From the NCBI RefSeq assembly GCF_020360975.1, contig NW_025408667.1:9548001-9612000 (forward strand): a stretch of 64,000 bases of DNA, in the 5' to 3' direction. Shown piece by piece: positions 13,640 through 26,520 of the stretch. A model generated the notes under the pieces. It saw nothing but the letters and a program-made list of their open reading frames with translations, did not search any database and was not told the origin of the DNA. The stretch is from Hirsutella rhossiliensis (lineage: Eukaryota > Ascomycota > Sordariomycetes > Hypocreales > Ophiocordycipitaceae). The translations under genes were made by a program, and so were the position numbers. Each line of letters starts with the position of its first letter. Position 1 is the first letter of the stretch.

Positions 13640-16600
13640 CTCCTCTTATAGACTCTTAAGGCGGGCCTCTAAGGATAGCTTCTCTCGAACGTCTTCTAGC
13701 CTAATTTGCTGTAAGAAGACAGCTAGCTTCTGCTTCGGCAGGGGCTTCGTAAGACCGTCGGCTTTCATCGATGCCGTTGGAACCTAACGGACGGAAATAA
13801 GTCCCCTTTAGACCTCTTAGCGTAACCAATGCTAGTAGATATCGATATGCCGTAGCTAGGTCGATAACTTACTATTTTCCGTAAGAATTCGTATAGTCTG
13901 CGTGTTATCGCATTCTATAGCTAATAGGGTCGGAATTTATAGTCGTAACGCTATTAGCAGCCGGCTAAGGAAAATCGCTTCTTTTAACGCTTCTAAAAGA
14001 GCTAGTAGCTCTGCCTCCGTACTAGAAGTCGTAATAGTAGCCTGCTTCGAAGCTCTCTAAGCAATAGTTCCTTTAAAAAGGGATATAATATACCCTTATA
14101 AGCTCTTTCTATCTAAGGAATTATCCGTAAAGGACGAATCGCTCGAATAAAGGAAGATTTCGGCAGCTTGTTTCCTTCCCTGCCCTCCTAGGCGCAGACT
14201 ATGTGATCTCGTTAAATAGAGATAAAGGATAGCTCTATCTACTACTTCTTAATACCTAGGGCTAGGATTCTAGTTATGCCTAGCTAGCTGGGAGACCGTA
14301 AAAGAGATATCCGGTCTAGTAGAAATAGCTGAAAAAAGTAGGGAGCCTACCTTCTGTTAATATTAGTGTTTCTCTTGCTCCCTAGCTTAAAAGGACGGAT
14401 CAGGTAAAAGCTCTTCGTCTAATATAGGCGTAGAGGGAAGCTTCTTATCGAGGGATTTAGGGAGGAATTTATAAGCGACCTTATCGATATAGGCGTCCTA
14501 GGTAAGCTAGATAGTCCGTTAGGACCTATTCCGAAGGATTCGTATCCCTAGGAACCACTTTAGCTCCCCTAGCCTAGTTATCTTATACCTTTATTATAGG
14601 CCTCGTATAGCCTCCCTAGTAGTAGCTTCTTCCTCTTTCGGGTACGCCTAGATAATATCGTCGACGTAGAAGAAGACCGTGATTTTACCCTTCTATATTA
14701 TATACGGTTCCTAAGGGACTTTCGTAAAGCCTAGGGCTTCGAGGGAACCTATTAAATGCTATTGCTAAAGAAGGGGTAATCTTCGTAGTCCGTATAGAGC
14801 TTTCCTAAGCCGTAGAACCTTTCCTAGCTATTAGAAGCTTAGTAGAAGGCGTATATAGATAACTTCTTCTTCCTCGAGTAGGCAGTTAATAAAGGCGTTA
14901 ACTATATCTATCTAATCGAGCTCGAGGTCGAATTCTACTGCTATAGCTATAAGGGTCCGAAAAGATATCCCTACTAGGGTAGTTGCCCTAGTAGGAAGAT
15001 CCCCTTTTTCCTACTAGTTCCCGCAGACAACTAGCCGGGCTTTATACTTTTAAAGGAAGCCGTGTTTATTAGTCTTATAGATAAAGACCTACTTATAGCT
15101 AAGGACCTGTTTTCCTCTTGCCTTTTCCTTAAGGACCTCTTTAAAAGACCCTATTTCTTCGTATAAGGCTAGGTGGTCTTTCTAGGCCTAGAAAAACTAG
15201 TCTCTTAAGGGGTGTTTTTCTAGCTGCTTCTAGTTTACTAGTAGGTCCGGGAGGTCTCTTTTATATACCTTCCTTGCTAATAGTGGCTTAAAAAGCCGGC
15301 CTACTATAAACGCTCCGTGGGAACCGTCTTCTATTAGCGTTAGGTAGAAGTCGGAAAAACGATCAAAATAAGGGAGAGATTAGTCTTCTTTAGTATCCGT
15401 ATCGGGCCCTATACCTTCCTTTACTTCTCGAAGTAGGGATAAAAAGGCAGCCGGGTAATCCTTTAAGAGAGGTGCCTTTCCTACCCCCTTAGGGGCCGAG
15501 ACGGGAAGACTAACTAAAAAAGCTGCTTCTAGATCTTCTTGCGTAGGAGGAGGCGTAGGTAGGTAGGCGTATTCTAGCTCTACCGCTTTCCTATAGTCTC
15601 CTTCTTCGTCTAGATTATCTAATCTAGTAGCTTCCTCTTCTTCTTCTTCGAAGTCGGCGTTATCCTCGACTACTTTAACGTTGGTTTCTTCTTCCGTTTC
15701 CTCGTCTAGGACCTCTTCTTAAGACTGTTAGGAAGGGGGGATTTAAATCTTCTAAATTAGCTAACGTTAAGAGAGTAAGAGGGGCTATTAATCCCTCTTT
15801 CCGTCGAAGAAGCTAGATTTATCGAAAATCATATCCCTAGTCGAAATAACCTTCTATAAAAGAGGAATCTAGATCCGGAAGATATTCGTAGAATTATACC
15901 TAACGAGGTAACTAATAAAGGCTCTAGGATTAAGCTTTCTTTTCTTCTTCCTTTTTAGCTATATATCGGCAGTTATTGCGTATACCTTATAGCCGTAGGC
16001 ACGAAGGTAGGCTAGCGAGGCCCTCTTCTTTATAAAGAGCTCGAGGGGGGATTTCTAGTTTATTCCTTAGTTTAGTCCCCTAGGGTCCTTAGGGTCCCTC
16101 GGGGTCCGGTTCCATAGGTAATAGGCGGTCTCAATAACTTCCCTCTAAAGGTCGTATAGAAGCCTTACAGTAAGTCTTATCGTACGGGCCCTTTCTATTA
16201 TAGCACCCCCTGATCTTTCTGCCCCTCCGTTCTAGGCCTAGGTATTCGGTGCTAACGGGAGGTAAAATGCCCTTTCGAAGCTAATTTAAGATATCCTTCG
16301 TAAATAGCTCTCCGTTAGACCGTATCTTCTTTACCTCGTAGCTAAAGTAGGATTTTATCTAGTTAACGAAGTCCCGGAGGGCAGACTAGTTATGCTTGCT
16401 TAGGTAGGTCTATAAGAAATAGGGGAAAACTATCCCTAAAAAGGCGTCTATAAAAAACATTACCCTAACGAAGCTTTCCTAATCCCTAGAGACGTCGGTC
16501 TAGTTGACCTAAATTTCCTTACACGGCTGGTCCGGCCGTATTAGGGTCTGTCTAGAAATTCGTCTCCTAGTCTTCCCTTAGCCGTAGTATTCGCATTCGA

Positions 16601-18690
16601 CGGTCTTTAGTCCCCTTATTCGTACGCCCTATTATTGTCCTAGCTTATATAAAGCTAAGGGGCCTAGGTGACCTAGTCGTGCGTGCTAAAGAATGCCGTC
16701 TCCTTAGGCTGCTAGAAGAGGGTCCTTTATAGTAGACCTATTCCTCCTAGCAGGGAAAGCTAACTTCTTAAGAGGTTCCTTCCTAGGGATAGGTCGGAAT
16801 TTAAGAACAAATTAACCGAATTTTTCCTCGATAAGCCCGATAGTCTGATTCTTCTAGACTAGCCTCGTAGGCTTAGACGTCGTATCTTAGAAGATTCCTT
16901 CCTCTTAAAGAAGGCGGAAGGAAATCAGGCTTATTAAAAATCGAGGGTAAAAAGCTACCCTTTTTCTTCGAAGAATTCGTATAGATCCGTTAGGTAATTT
17001 TATCGTGAAATTCACCCTTCTATATCCCTCTATCTATACGGTTAATTCCCCGGCAATAAGATATTCCCTTTATGCCTTCTTAAAGGACCGGAATCGTAAG
17101 AGTATATTATATATATCGAGGGAAGCACTAGAGTTAAGGATAGCTGATTTTCGTAGGGGATAGTCGGAGGGTTCTAACGGTTAGTCTTAGCCTTATTAAT
17201 CCGTAGGGAAGACAAAGGCTGGATTTGCTATACTAACGATTTTTCCTCGAATTTACGGCTCGAATAAGGGCAGCGGCGTTAGTTGCTATTTCTTAGCAAC
17301 CCGAATCTCGTCTATCTTCTTCTACAACGAGGGGTCCTCCTTAAGAGACTATTATACTATTTCTCGTAGCCTCTTTAAAGGGTTAATTCCTTCGGGTCGG
17401 TTTTCCTCGAAGACCTGCTAGCAGTCTTCTAGCCGATAGGGCTTTTTATATGCTTCGTAGGTAGGTCGATTCCTTCTCGTTCGTTTCTTCGAGGAATCCT
17501 CGTCCCGGTCCGGAAGGTCTGCTTAAAAACCCCCCCCTTTTACCCCTTATTGCTAATTTTAACGAAGAGGTTCGATTTCGACTAGTTCCCTAATTTTTCG
17601 ACTAACGGACTAAAAGGTCTATTAGGGGACTAGTCGGGCCGGTCTAACTAACGGGACCGGGGCCGGGCCCGGAGCAAGAGGCGGAGCCGGGGCCGGGCCT
17701 AGGGCAGCCGTTGATGACGGTGTTAATGCTCTCGAGGGAGGAGGAGCCGAAGGAGCAACAGCCGCAGCAGCAGCAGCGGGAGCCGCAGCAACTAGGGCTG
17801 CAGCAGCTGTAGGGGCAGTAGATCGAGCCGTCTAGGTCGAGTGCTGGCCACGAAGGAATAAGACTGCTTGCTATTATACTCTAGCAGCCTCTTCGTCTAG
17901 TTCTCGGCTAGCTTCTCGAAAGATAGTCGAGTAACCGTTACTAATAGGCTTTATTAGCAGAGATATATCCCGTAGCCACTAGCCGGAAAGAGCTTCTATT
18001 AGGAAGTATTAGTTAGCTTCCTCGAGGATTTCTTCCTACTTAGCTAGCCACAAAGAAGCTAGTAGGTTCCTAGTAGAAAAGGCTCCTAGGTATGCCGTAT
18101 AGGTCTTCCTAATACGGTTAGTTATATACCCTCTTGAGGGAGCTATCGAGGTCTCGAGCTTTAAAAGCCACTACCTAGGAGTCTCTTCTTCTCGAAGAGA
18201 GATTAGCTTTACGGCACTAACGGATTCCGTTATCGCCGTACGAGCAGCCGTTAGTAGCTTCGTTTCGTAAAGGTATTCCTTTCGGTAACTCTCGTAGTCG
18301 CCTAAGGCAGTAGAAAAAGCTCTCTATTATATAGAGGTTAGCTTAGAGAAGAGGGTAGCTCCCTCTATAAAGTCCGTTGCCCTAGGTTGAAGAGGGGGCT
18401 TAAGAGGGTCCTGCTTATCAGAGAAGACCAAATTATAGATAGTTCTATCTACACGAGCCCGTAGCTCCTTTACCTACTTATCCTAATCTTAGGGCTCTGC
18501 AAGAATCGTCCTACGGACCGTTGGGACGGCAGAGGAGTCGATTTTCGTTATCGTTGCGAAAGAAGAGGGGGGGCAGAAAAGTCGGTTAAAAATCGGCTTT
18601 TCTAGTAAGAGGGGTAAAATAAAGCTACGAGGGATATAAGAAAGGTGCCTTTTGCAGCAGCCGGAAGGTATAGGAATACTATTCCTCCTA
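13640..18690 (-). pseudogene. N1 gag-pol (Copia-II polyprotein), decayed
   Basis: Reading leftwards on the minus strand: an Ala/Pro/Gly-rich gag part (about 18,650-17,600); integrase with HARLGHLG (about 16,665-16,690); a long acidic linker with runs of Glu (about 15,720-15,600); RT with VEFDLELDQIDIVNAFIN (about 14,935-14,880), ALYGLRR (about 14,800) and an intact YVDD box (14,657-14,668); RNase H with SSTEAELLALLEALKEA (about 14,025-13,975) and the C-terminal ADGLTKPLPK (about 13,735-13,765). Domain order and motifs are Ty1/Copia. In-frame TAA/TAG codons interrupt it at former Gln/Trp positions, so it is not expected to be expressed. Confidence 0.9.
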
Positions 18691-18700
18691 GGCTTATAAC

Positions 18701-19185
18701 TCTCGCGAAGAGAGATGCGAGAAGTGCATAAAAGTGCACGAAGGTGAAATTAGAAGTAAGGGGTCGGATAGGCAGGGCAGAGAGATTTGATTCTTACGGG
18801 AGCAGCAATTGCGGTAGGGGAGTGATTGTTATATTGCCTTAATTGTCCTTCTTTCCTCTATCTAACGCCCCTCTTTATACCCTTCTAGCATCTCAATTAA
18901 TAAAGAAGATCCTGCTTAAAGAAGCTACTAATGTCCTTTCGACTACCGAGCTTTTTGCCGGTTTTTCCCCTCCTTTCTAGCCGTTGCCGGCATATCCGTC
19001 TTATCTCTCGCTACCTCTATAGGAAGCTATCGCTACTTCTGCTTCCCCTTATGCCCCTACCCTCCTTTCTGCACCTCTTTTTAGCTCCTTCTTCCTTCTT
19101 CTATACCGGGTGTTTTTAGCTTCCTTGGTCCCTCTTGCTAAGGGATATCTCCGAGAACTGCGAAATCAGGCCACGCTTCGCGACA
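18701..19185 (-). repeat. N1 5' LTR
   Basis: 485 bp, beginning (minus strand) TGTCGCGAAGCGTGGCC and ending CTCTTCGCGAGA. Immediately downstream on the minus strand comes the primer-binding site GTTATAAGCC, then the hairpin AGGAATA-G-TATTCCT. It contains a chance open frame (18,931-19,119) with no protein similarity that I recognise. Confidence 0.93.
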
Positions 19186-19190
19186 ATATT

Positions 19191-19490
19191 AGCCTTAGGG
19201 AGGTAAATAAAGAAGCTATTTATTTAAATATGCTTTTTAAAAATATTACTAAGGATCTATTTATTAAGATTCTTAATACTATACCTCTTATTTTAACGGA
19301 TAATACTACTACTATTAAATTAGCAGAAAATCCGGAATTTTATAAAAGGTCTAAGTATATAAGATTAGCCTATTACTATACTAGAACTAATATAAGAGAA
19401 AGGGAAATTAAAGTTTTTTATATTAAATTAAAAGATAATATAGCTAATATTTTTATAAAGGAATTAAGACCTAGATTACTCTATAAATTT
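19191..19490 (+). pseudogene. Copia-I gag-pol, C-terminal RNase H part
   Basis: Open for 100 codons. It continues the RNase H interrupted at 12,880: SLREVNKEAIYLNMLF, then LTDNTTTIKLAENPEFYKRS (typically DNQSAI-LA-NP-FH-RTKHI) and IKLKDNIANIFIKELRP (typically TKDQ-ADILTK-LP). Joining 12,880 to 19,191 with a single copy of the ATATT duplication keeps the frame, proving that N1 split one gene. The ATG upstream at 19,110 lies inside the N1 LTR and is fortuitous. Confidence 0.92.
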
Positions 19491-19885
19491 TAAGATAGTC
19501 TATCCTTAGTATAAGTTCCTAAGTAATTAAAAGGGGTTTTTAGATATTTCTTATACTTTCTATATCTTTCCCTTACTAGGTTTTTCCTTTTTAGGTTTCC
19601 TAGAGAAATATTTACTAGGTTTTTATCTATTAAGATTTTCCTAGCAATAATAGGTTTTACCTTATATAAGGTTATCCTATAAATAATTATTATAACTATA
19701 GATTTTTCCTACTATAGGTTTTCTATTAGTATATACCTAAGGAATTTCTTTTCCTAAGAAAGAATAGGTTTTATATATCCTATTAAGGTATAAGAATGGT
19801 TTTCCTAAAATTAGGTTTTACCCTATATATATATTACTATAAATAAATTAGTAAAGAGTATATAAATCTACTCTTTAAGGGTAGC

Positions 19886-20453
19886 TATAAGGAACGGTGT
19901 TCCTACTATAAATAAAGTAGCTATAATATACTCTCCCGATTATATAAGCTAATATATAGTATATTAATTATAGATAAAGTCCTATATTATAGAGTAAGAA
20001 TCGCTCGTTAGTTTATATATTATTATATATTAAACGGGTTGCCGGTTATCGTATAATCGGGAATCGAAGGAATAGAGCTAGCTTAGAATGCTAGCTAAGA
20101 CCTCTTAAGAATACCGGCACGACTAACCTCCTTTAAACATAAATATTAGTAGAACTAAGTCACTTCTAGATTTACTTAAGGTACCACGGAATTCCTTAGT
20201 CTTAGGGCTATACGGCAGCCTAAACCTAGTCCCGAAAGGTTCTTCCGTTTAGCTATAATTATCTATATAAGACAGCATGTCCGCTAGTAGATAGAGAGAT
20301 AATTATTAACTTTAACACCTCTTCTATATACTAATATATTACTAATAAATTCTATTAAAAATCCTACCTTATACTTCTTCTTCCCTTCTATTACGTAGTC
20401 TTATATAATTCCTTGATTTCCTAAAATTCCGCTTTTGCTTATATACCTTAAGA
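19886..20453 (+). repeat. Copia-I 3' LTR
   Basis: Direct repeat of the 5' LTR, preceded by the purine-rich tract CTTTAAGGGTAGC and followed at once by the target-site duplication ATTAG. The 10-bp length difference from the 5' copy is due to small indels. Confidence 0.92.
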
Positions 20454-20458
20454 ATTAG

Positions 20459-23400
20459 ATTTAGCTTCCTCTATTACTTTATTAATTTCCTTAAAGAGCT
20501 AATCTTTCTTTAGGTTCTTAAGCTTTTAATTATAGACTTTAGATACTATATCTTATTACTTAATATCTTAGCGAGGTACTAGGTAGTTATTAATTATATA
20601 GATAAGGCTTTTATATAAGAGTTTTAAAATAACTTTAGATATCCTTTTATTTCTCCTTATAATATTAATAATAAGCTCCTTAAGTATTATATAGTAAATA
20701 AAGTATAACTAAACTATAAATTCTTTCTAGCTATTAAGTTATACCTTATACTATAGGTATATATAAAGACTAAGCTATTCTATAACTTTTATTATAGTCT
20801 TAAGCTTTTTAGTATTATAATAGTCTAAGCGGTAGTTAGTAGTTTCTAGTTATTTAATATTATATATATAGTAATATTAAAGGAGTCTCTTTTTTACTTC
20901 TTCTTAAGTAAGTCTATTTATAAGAATTTTAATAGTAAGGGCTTATATAAAGGAGATATAGACTTTAAGCTAGTTTATTTTATCCTTATTATAGATATAG
21001 TTAACGTATATCTCTTATTTAAACTTCTTAAGGAATTTAGTTATATTTTTACTATTAAATTTATTAATAGGTAGGAGTTATAGTTAGCGGAGTCTTCTTA
21101 TAAGGTTATCTTAGCTTTTAGTAAGTATATCTCTAAGTCTATTGGTAATCTTATTAATATCTACCTTAATTTTCTTTATATTACTAGTAGTAGGATTAAA
21201 TAATCCCTTTTAATAGCTAGCGTTCTTAGATATAATATACTTATAGATTATAAGGTTATAAAATTTAAAGTTAGAGTTTTTAAAGTTAAAGGATATCTTA
21301 TTATAACTATCTTATTACTTACTTTCTTATCTATTAATAAGAGGTAAGCGTTCTTTATAAGCTACTATATAAAAGAGAGCTAAGGTTAAGGTTATTAAGG
21401 TATTCCTTATTAGTACCTATATTAGTATTATTAATATATATATAAGTAGGAGGTCTTAGTAGGGTTCTAGAATAGTCTTAATTATACTATTATTATTATT
21501 TATATCTTTTAAAGTATTATATAAGGATCGTAGTTTCTTAACTAAGTTACTAGTATTAATAGTTATAGGGCTAATAATAAGAGATTAAGGTTTTTTAGTA
21601 TTAGCTTATTACTTTTCCTTTACTACTAGTAAAGGTATTATTTAATTATATATTTCCTAGTAAGTCTATTACCTTTATTAGGTCTCTAACTCTAGCTATT
21701 AAGGTAGTTATTACTTTAATTATTTAATCCCTAGATTTTATTTTTTTCTAAATAGTACCGTTATCCTTTAAGTATTCTTAGCTTTATAAAGCTACTCGTT
21801 ACTATATAAATAAAACAGAATAATAAGTTTACGCCTTAAAAACTAGTTTTAATAGGGATAAGGGTATATACTTAAAGTATATATAGTATATAGCTAAGGA
21901 TTAATAGAGTAATTAACTATATAATTATCTAATTATTGGTTCTATATATAGCTCTAAGGGCCTTAGGTTATAAATATAAGTCTTAGAGATTTCTTTACTT
22001 TATACCTTTTTATCTTTACTAAAGTTATATAACTAGCGGCCTTTACTTTAAAAGGGAAAAATAATATTTAAATTAACTATAATTAAGGAAGATACTTAAT
22101 TAAATAATTAAGGTCTTTATAATACCTTTAAGTATACTTAGAAGTAAGTTACAAGGGGAGTACTAAGGGTCTTATCCCTTTAATAGGCTAATATCTATAA
22201 GGGTATAATCTTACCTATTAAAGTATATTGCCTTAAAGGTATATTTATTTCTTACCGATCCTTTAAGTAGCGCTTAACTATCCCGCGCTTCCTTAAGTAT
22301 CGCTGTTTTTTAAACCTAGAGCGCTTTTACCCTCTAAGAGAAGTAAGCTATAAAGTACTATAGCTAGTTAACTAAGCTAAGCTACTTTTCTAGTATTTAT
22401 AAGGTATTTAGAAACTCTATATCTTATAATACCTATACTTATTCTTTAGTATTTATTAGGCTAATACTATTAACCTAAAATCCTAATAGTATTATAGATA
22501 GGTAGCTTAAGAATAATTTCGATCTAGCTAGGGCTAGGTTATAGTCTATAAAGAGTTAAAAGATAGCTTAGAGGTAACGAATATAGTTATTTTTTATATT
22601 TAAGTATATTACGATATTATCGATATACTTAAAGGAATATTCTATATAATCCTAAAGGATTTAGTTTATAAATCTTTAGATATATATAAGTAAGTTCTTA
22701 TATCTTATTAGGGCTACCGTTAGTTATTCTAAGCTTTTATAGCTAATTACTATAAACCTTTCTTAATATTCTTTATAGATAAAGAACTAATAAAAGAAAG
22801 ACTAAGCGTTTATAGCGGAAATAAAGCGTTTCCTTTATAGTTTCTAAGTTATATCTCCTTAAAGTAGTATTAGGTAAGCGTCTAAGATAGCTATACTATT
22901 AAAAGCGTATAGGTCTATTACTATTTAGCCCTTTTTATTACTATATATAGTTCTTTAAACTATAAATATAGGGTAAGTAAACGGGGTTGCCTTTATAGCT
23001 TATTCTATACGCCCCTTTTAATATAGGTCCTTATAGGTTTAGTTAATTAGTACCTTATCCTTTTAGCTAAGTAAGTAAGCCTTAAATGCTAGTTTATTTA
23101 AGTACTAATTTTCTATTAGCGGAATATATATATAGTAGTTTAAGTAGACCTTAATAGTACTTTAGTCCTTTTATAAGGTTAAGAAGGAGGCGACTATATA
23201 TTAGATCTTTTTTATAAATATAAGGTCTTAATTATAGATTTTAATATCTTTTTAAGTAGTTATTTCTAAGAGGCTATAGTCTTATAAAATCCTAATCTTA
23301 TAGTTCGGAGTCTATTTATATATCTATAAAGGGAGTTCCCTTTTAATAGACTTAGGGCTCCCCTTTTCTAGGGTTTCTATTAATAGGTTAGTATCTTAGT

Positions 23401-25000
23401 ATAGGTCGCTAAATTCTATAGTTTTTTATATAGCCGGCTCTTTAGTTAGAGTTACCTTAGCTAAGGTTTCCTTAAGTAAGTTAATCTATAAAAACTATAT
23501 TTTATCGCTAAGGTTTATTAGTATTCCTAAGTACTATCCTTTCTTAAATCTAATATAGCGAGTAGTAGTATTAACCGCTATAACTAAAGTTATACCTTAG
23601 ATTAAGTTATAAGCTAATAATAAGTCTCTTAGAAAAAATACTAAGTTATAATCCCTTAGTATATCCTTAATCTATACTAGTAAGCGTTCTATCTTATATA
23701 TAGGGACGTTAACGTTAGCTTAGTATATAACCTAATATTAGATTATATAGCCCTATTAAGTTAAGCGAGCTATAATTATTAGGTTACTATATAAGCTAAT
23801 AAATATTATTCTTTTAAAGTTTAAGATATTAACTTCGTTTAATACTAAGAAATCTTATTTAAGTAATAATCCTATAAATAGGGTCTAGACTACCTAGGTA
23901 CTAATAGTAAATTACCTAACCTTAAATCCCGTTTTTTATTTCCCTAGGATATTAATTATTAAAGTCGCTTAACCCTTAGTTTAGCTTTTCCCTATACTAA
24001 ATAATAGGACCTACTAGGTTATATCGAGGGTTATATCGTTAAAGTAGTTAAGCTAGTCTTCCTTAATTATAGAGCGGGCTATACTAAAGTCTATATATAC
24101 GTTTAATAGCTAGTCTAAGCCTTTAGTTCTAAAAATAAATATCTAAGTATATATAAACTAAGATAGCTTTAATAGATCTAATATTTTAGTTTATAACGCT
24201 ACTCTTATAGTTAGCTAGTTCCTTAGTATTCTAAGCGAATAGCTCGGTCTTATAAGTTTTACTTCTATTATATTAGGAATTAATAAGATCTTATCTTTTA
24301 TTTCTTTAGTTTCTTTTATTATATTAGCGGTAGTATCCTTATCTTCTAGCCCTTTATCTTAGGTAAATAAGATCTAGTTTTATATTTCCTAGGAAAGATA
24401 GATCCCGCCTTAGTTATTAGTTAGTACCGCTTAAAGTTAAAAGGCGAGGTTAATAATAATTAGGTTTTCCTAAGAGCCCTCTTTTAGTTTTAAATCCTAA
24501 GGCTATAGTTTAGTTTAAGGACTAATTAACTAGTTTAGTACTTACCTTATATTTACTTAGTATATATTATTCTATCTTAATATAGTTATTATATTTCCTT
24601 TTTATTATAATTATCTTTATTCCTAGGGTTTCAAACTAGTTAGTTTAGCTATAAATAAAGTAGAGTTTACTATAGTCTTATTCTTAGTTTTATATAACCT
24701 ACTTTATATATATTCTTTTACTATATTACTTATCTTCCCTTATAACTTAACTATTAGCTTAGTTTCTAACTATAAGATAAGTTACTTATAGTTATTAATC
24801 TAGGTATTAAATAATTCTAGACTAATAAGTTAGTAGAATAATTCTTATAGTAATATATTTAGTTATTAATAGACTAATATAGTAAGGTGCTCTTTTAAGT
24901 ATAGTACTACTTTTACTTTTTAGTAAAGCTTTAATATCTATCTATAAAGGTTAGCTCTATTTATAATATCTAAGGTAGTAAATCGTTTTATTTATAACTA
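20459..25000 (-). mobile_element. Gypsy/Ty3 remnant G2
   Basis: On the minus strand, about 22,950-22,560 reads as a Gypsy RT: a KG-IVVDL-AFNSI segment (typically KGRVVVDIRALN), then SFFYQF, then FINQILQDYIEYS and KYIDNIVIY (22,609-22,630; catalytic DD changed to DN). Regions at higher coordinates (to about 24,800) would hold gag and protease and are too decayed to name. Lower coordinates should hold RNase H and integrase. The Lys-rich peptide at 20,459-20,550 continues across Copia-I. No LTR pair was found, and the outer limits are estimates. Confidence 0.7.
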
Positions 25001-25026
25001 TCTTAAAGCTACTTTTAGCTAGATAG

Positions 25027-25431
25027 TTTAACGGAGGCTATAGTATATACCTAAAGATATACCTACGCTAACGGCAATAGTAGTAGCTAGATACTAAAGG
25101 ACGAGGGGGTCTAAGGGGGATAAAGGAAACGAGAAAGTACTAAGTAGAGCAAGGCAAAGGCAAAGAGGGCTAAAAAGGTATATTAGTAAAAGAGGATATA
25201 GAAGAAGATAATACTAATACTGTTCGCTAGCTAAGGAGGAAAAGAGACGTCTTTTATAGACTAAATTTTCCCTCCTTCCTTAAACGAATAGGGGCTAAGG
25301 GATTATCTAATTAAAAAGAGGGCTAGCTAGAGACTCTACTAAGGATCCTACTAAGGATCCTACTAAGGACCCTACTAAAGACTCTACTACGCGGGCTATA
25401 TATTCCTTAGGGTATAGATGCCCCCGTTAAA
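25027..25431. mobile_element. 405-bp unit with inverted ends, copy 1 (MITE-like)
   Basis: Starts TTTAACGGAGGC and ends GCCCCCGTTAAA, terminal inverted repeats matching at 11 of 12 positions, flanked by ATAG on both sides (25,023-25,026 and 25,432-25,435). A related copy lies at 44,274-44,691. It has no coding capacity. Inside are 12-bp tandem units of the form CTACTAAGGATC (about 25,333-25,385). This looks like a non-autonomous DNA element, although an LTR of an unusual family cannot be excluded. Confidence 0.65.
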
Positions 25432-25435
25432 ATAG

Positions 25436-26520
25436 TAAAGCGTTTTTATAGTTTAGTATACTAAGCGGTATATCCTTAGTCTAAGGTATAAAGTATAGCT
25501 TAGTTAGATTCGCTAAGATCGCTAGAACACTATTTAATAGCGGTTCCGCGGAGTAAGCTAAGGATTAGTATCGCTAGTTAATTAGCGTATTTTAGTTTAT
25601 AAATAGCTACTTACTTTAGGGAATTAATAAATTAATCGACGCTTTTATATATAATTATTTTTATAATTTCTTTAAGGACGCTAAACGTTATATTAAAAGG
25701 GCTAGTAAGGTTAAACTTCCTTATATCTTTTAGTTTAATATATACTAAGGGTACTTAAGGAGGGTTTATAGTAGTATTATCCTTAGTTTCTCTTACTATA
25801 GCTTTTATTAATAGTTTTATAAGACCTTCTTTTATAATTAAACTTACTAGCTAGTTTACTAAGGTTATTATTATAAATATACTACTAAGGGTAGTATTAT
25901 TTAAAGGTTCTTTTTTATTTTATTTATTATAGTTTAGCGAACTTCTTAGTAAACTTCTAAAGCTTTATCCTTTTAATAGAGGTAGTTAAGGTAGGGTAAG
26001 GGAGGCTATACTATACTAATTTCTATATAGCTCTATTACTTATAGCTAATATTACCTTATTACTAAAACGTATTCTAGGTTATTAATTCGTTCTTATAGG
26101 CCTTAATAATCGGCTAGGTAGGCTAGTAAGTTATATTATAAAAGTTTTACTCTTAATTCCTTTAAGCGTTATTCCTATTACTAAGGTAAGCGATCTAGCT
26201 ATCCTTCGTTTCTATAAGAACTTAATAAGAAATATCCTAGAAATAAGTATCTTTTTAACCGCTAATAAAAGCTCTATATTACTTAAGCTTTAATATATTA
26301 AAGTTCTACCTTTATTTAAAGTCCCTTAAGTATTTCTTTTATAAAAAGAGATTAAGAAGCTAGTATTCGTTAGTATATAAGTAAGAGCTTTCTTTCTAAG
26401 AAGATATTAAGGTTTATAGATTAAAGTTAACTTATCCCTTTCCTTATTCTTTATCTTTTATTTTATTAAATATATACTTTAAGAGAATAAATAGTTAAAG
26501 GAATTAAAATTACTATTATT
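25436..26520. other. Unresolved RIP-degraded sequence
   Basis: On the plus strand some stretches read as protein with scattered stops (for example KDAKRYIKRASKVKLPYIF near 25,675-25,730), so this was probably coding in an element. I cannot assign a family. Nothing else was recognised. Confidence 0.35.

Larger units (their letters stand above)
12881..19185 (-). mobile_element. Copia-II copy N1, complete, nested in Copia-I
   Basis: A 6,305-bp Ty1/Copia element on the minus strand, with LTRs at 18,701-19,185 (5') and 12,881-13,349 (3'). The target-site duplication ATATT lies at 12,876-12,880 and 19,186-19,190. On the minus strand the LTR starts TGTCGCGAAG and ends CGCGAGA. The purine tract CTAAGGGGTG abuts the 3' LTR and the primer-binding site GTTATAAGCC abuts the 5' LTR. 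It is less RIPped than D, E and C, so it is the best guide to the family's coding sequence. Confidence 0.94.
8101..20453 (+). mobile_element. Copia-I: complete but dead Ty1/Copia element carrying a nested Copia
   Basis: Bounded by LTRs of 558 bp (8,101-8,658) and 568 bp (19,886-20,453) in direct orientation, with target-site duplication ATTAG at 8,096-8,100 and 20,454-20,458. Subtracting the nested N1 element and its duplication leaves about 6.0 kb. A primer-binding site follows the 5' LTR (GGTTATAAGCC from 8,659) and a purine tract precedes the 3' LTR (about 19,875-19,885). The order gag, protease, integrase, RT, RNase H is that of Ty1/Copia. It is inserted in degraded sequence that continues from 8,095 to 20,459. 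Confidence 0.92.

Noticed and set aside
18931..19119. 62-codon open frame repeated at 51,716-51,904
   Set aside because: Its recurrence is explained by both copies lying inside Copia-II LTRs; the CT-rich LTR gives a Leu/Pro/Ser peptide by chance.
8101..20453. A Starship-type giant element or centromere as explanation of the block
   Set aside because: No tyrosine-recombinase captain was recognised and all identifiable parts are LTR elements. A centromeric location cannot be judged from sequence alone.
25333..25385. CRISPR-like array
   Set aside because: The 12-bp units are contiguous without spacers; it is a minisatellite within a mobile unit of a eukaryotic genome.
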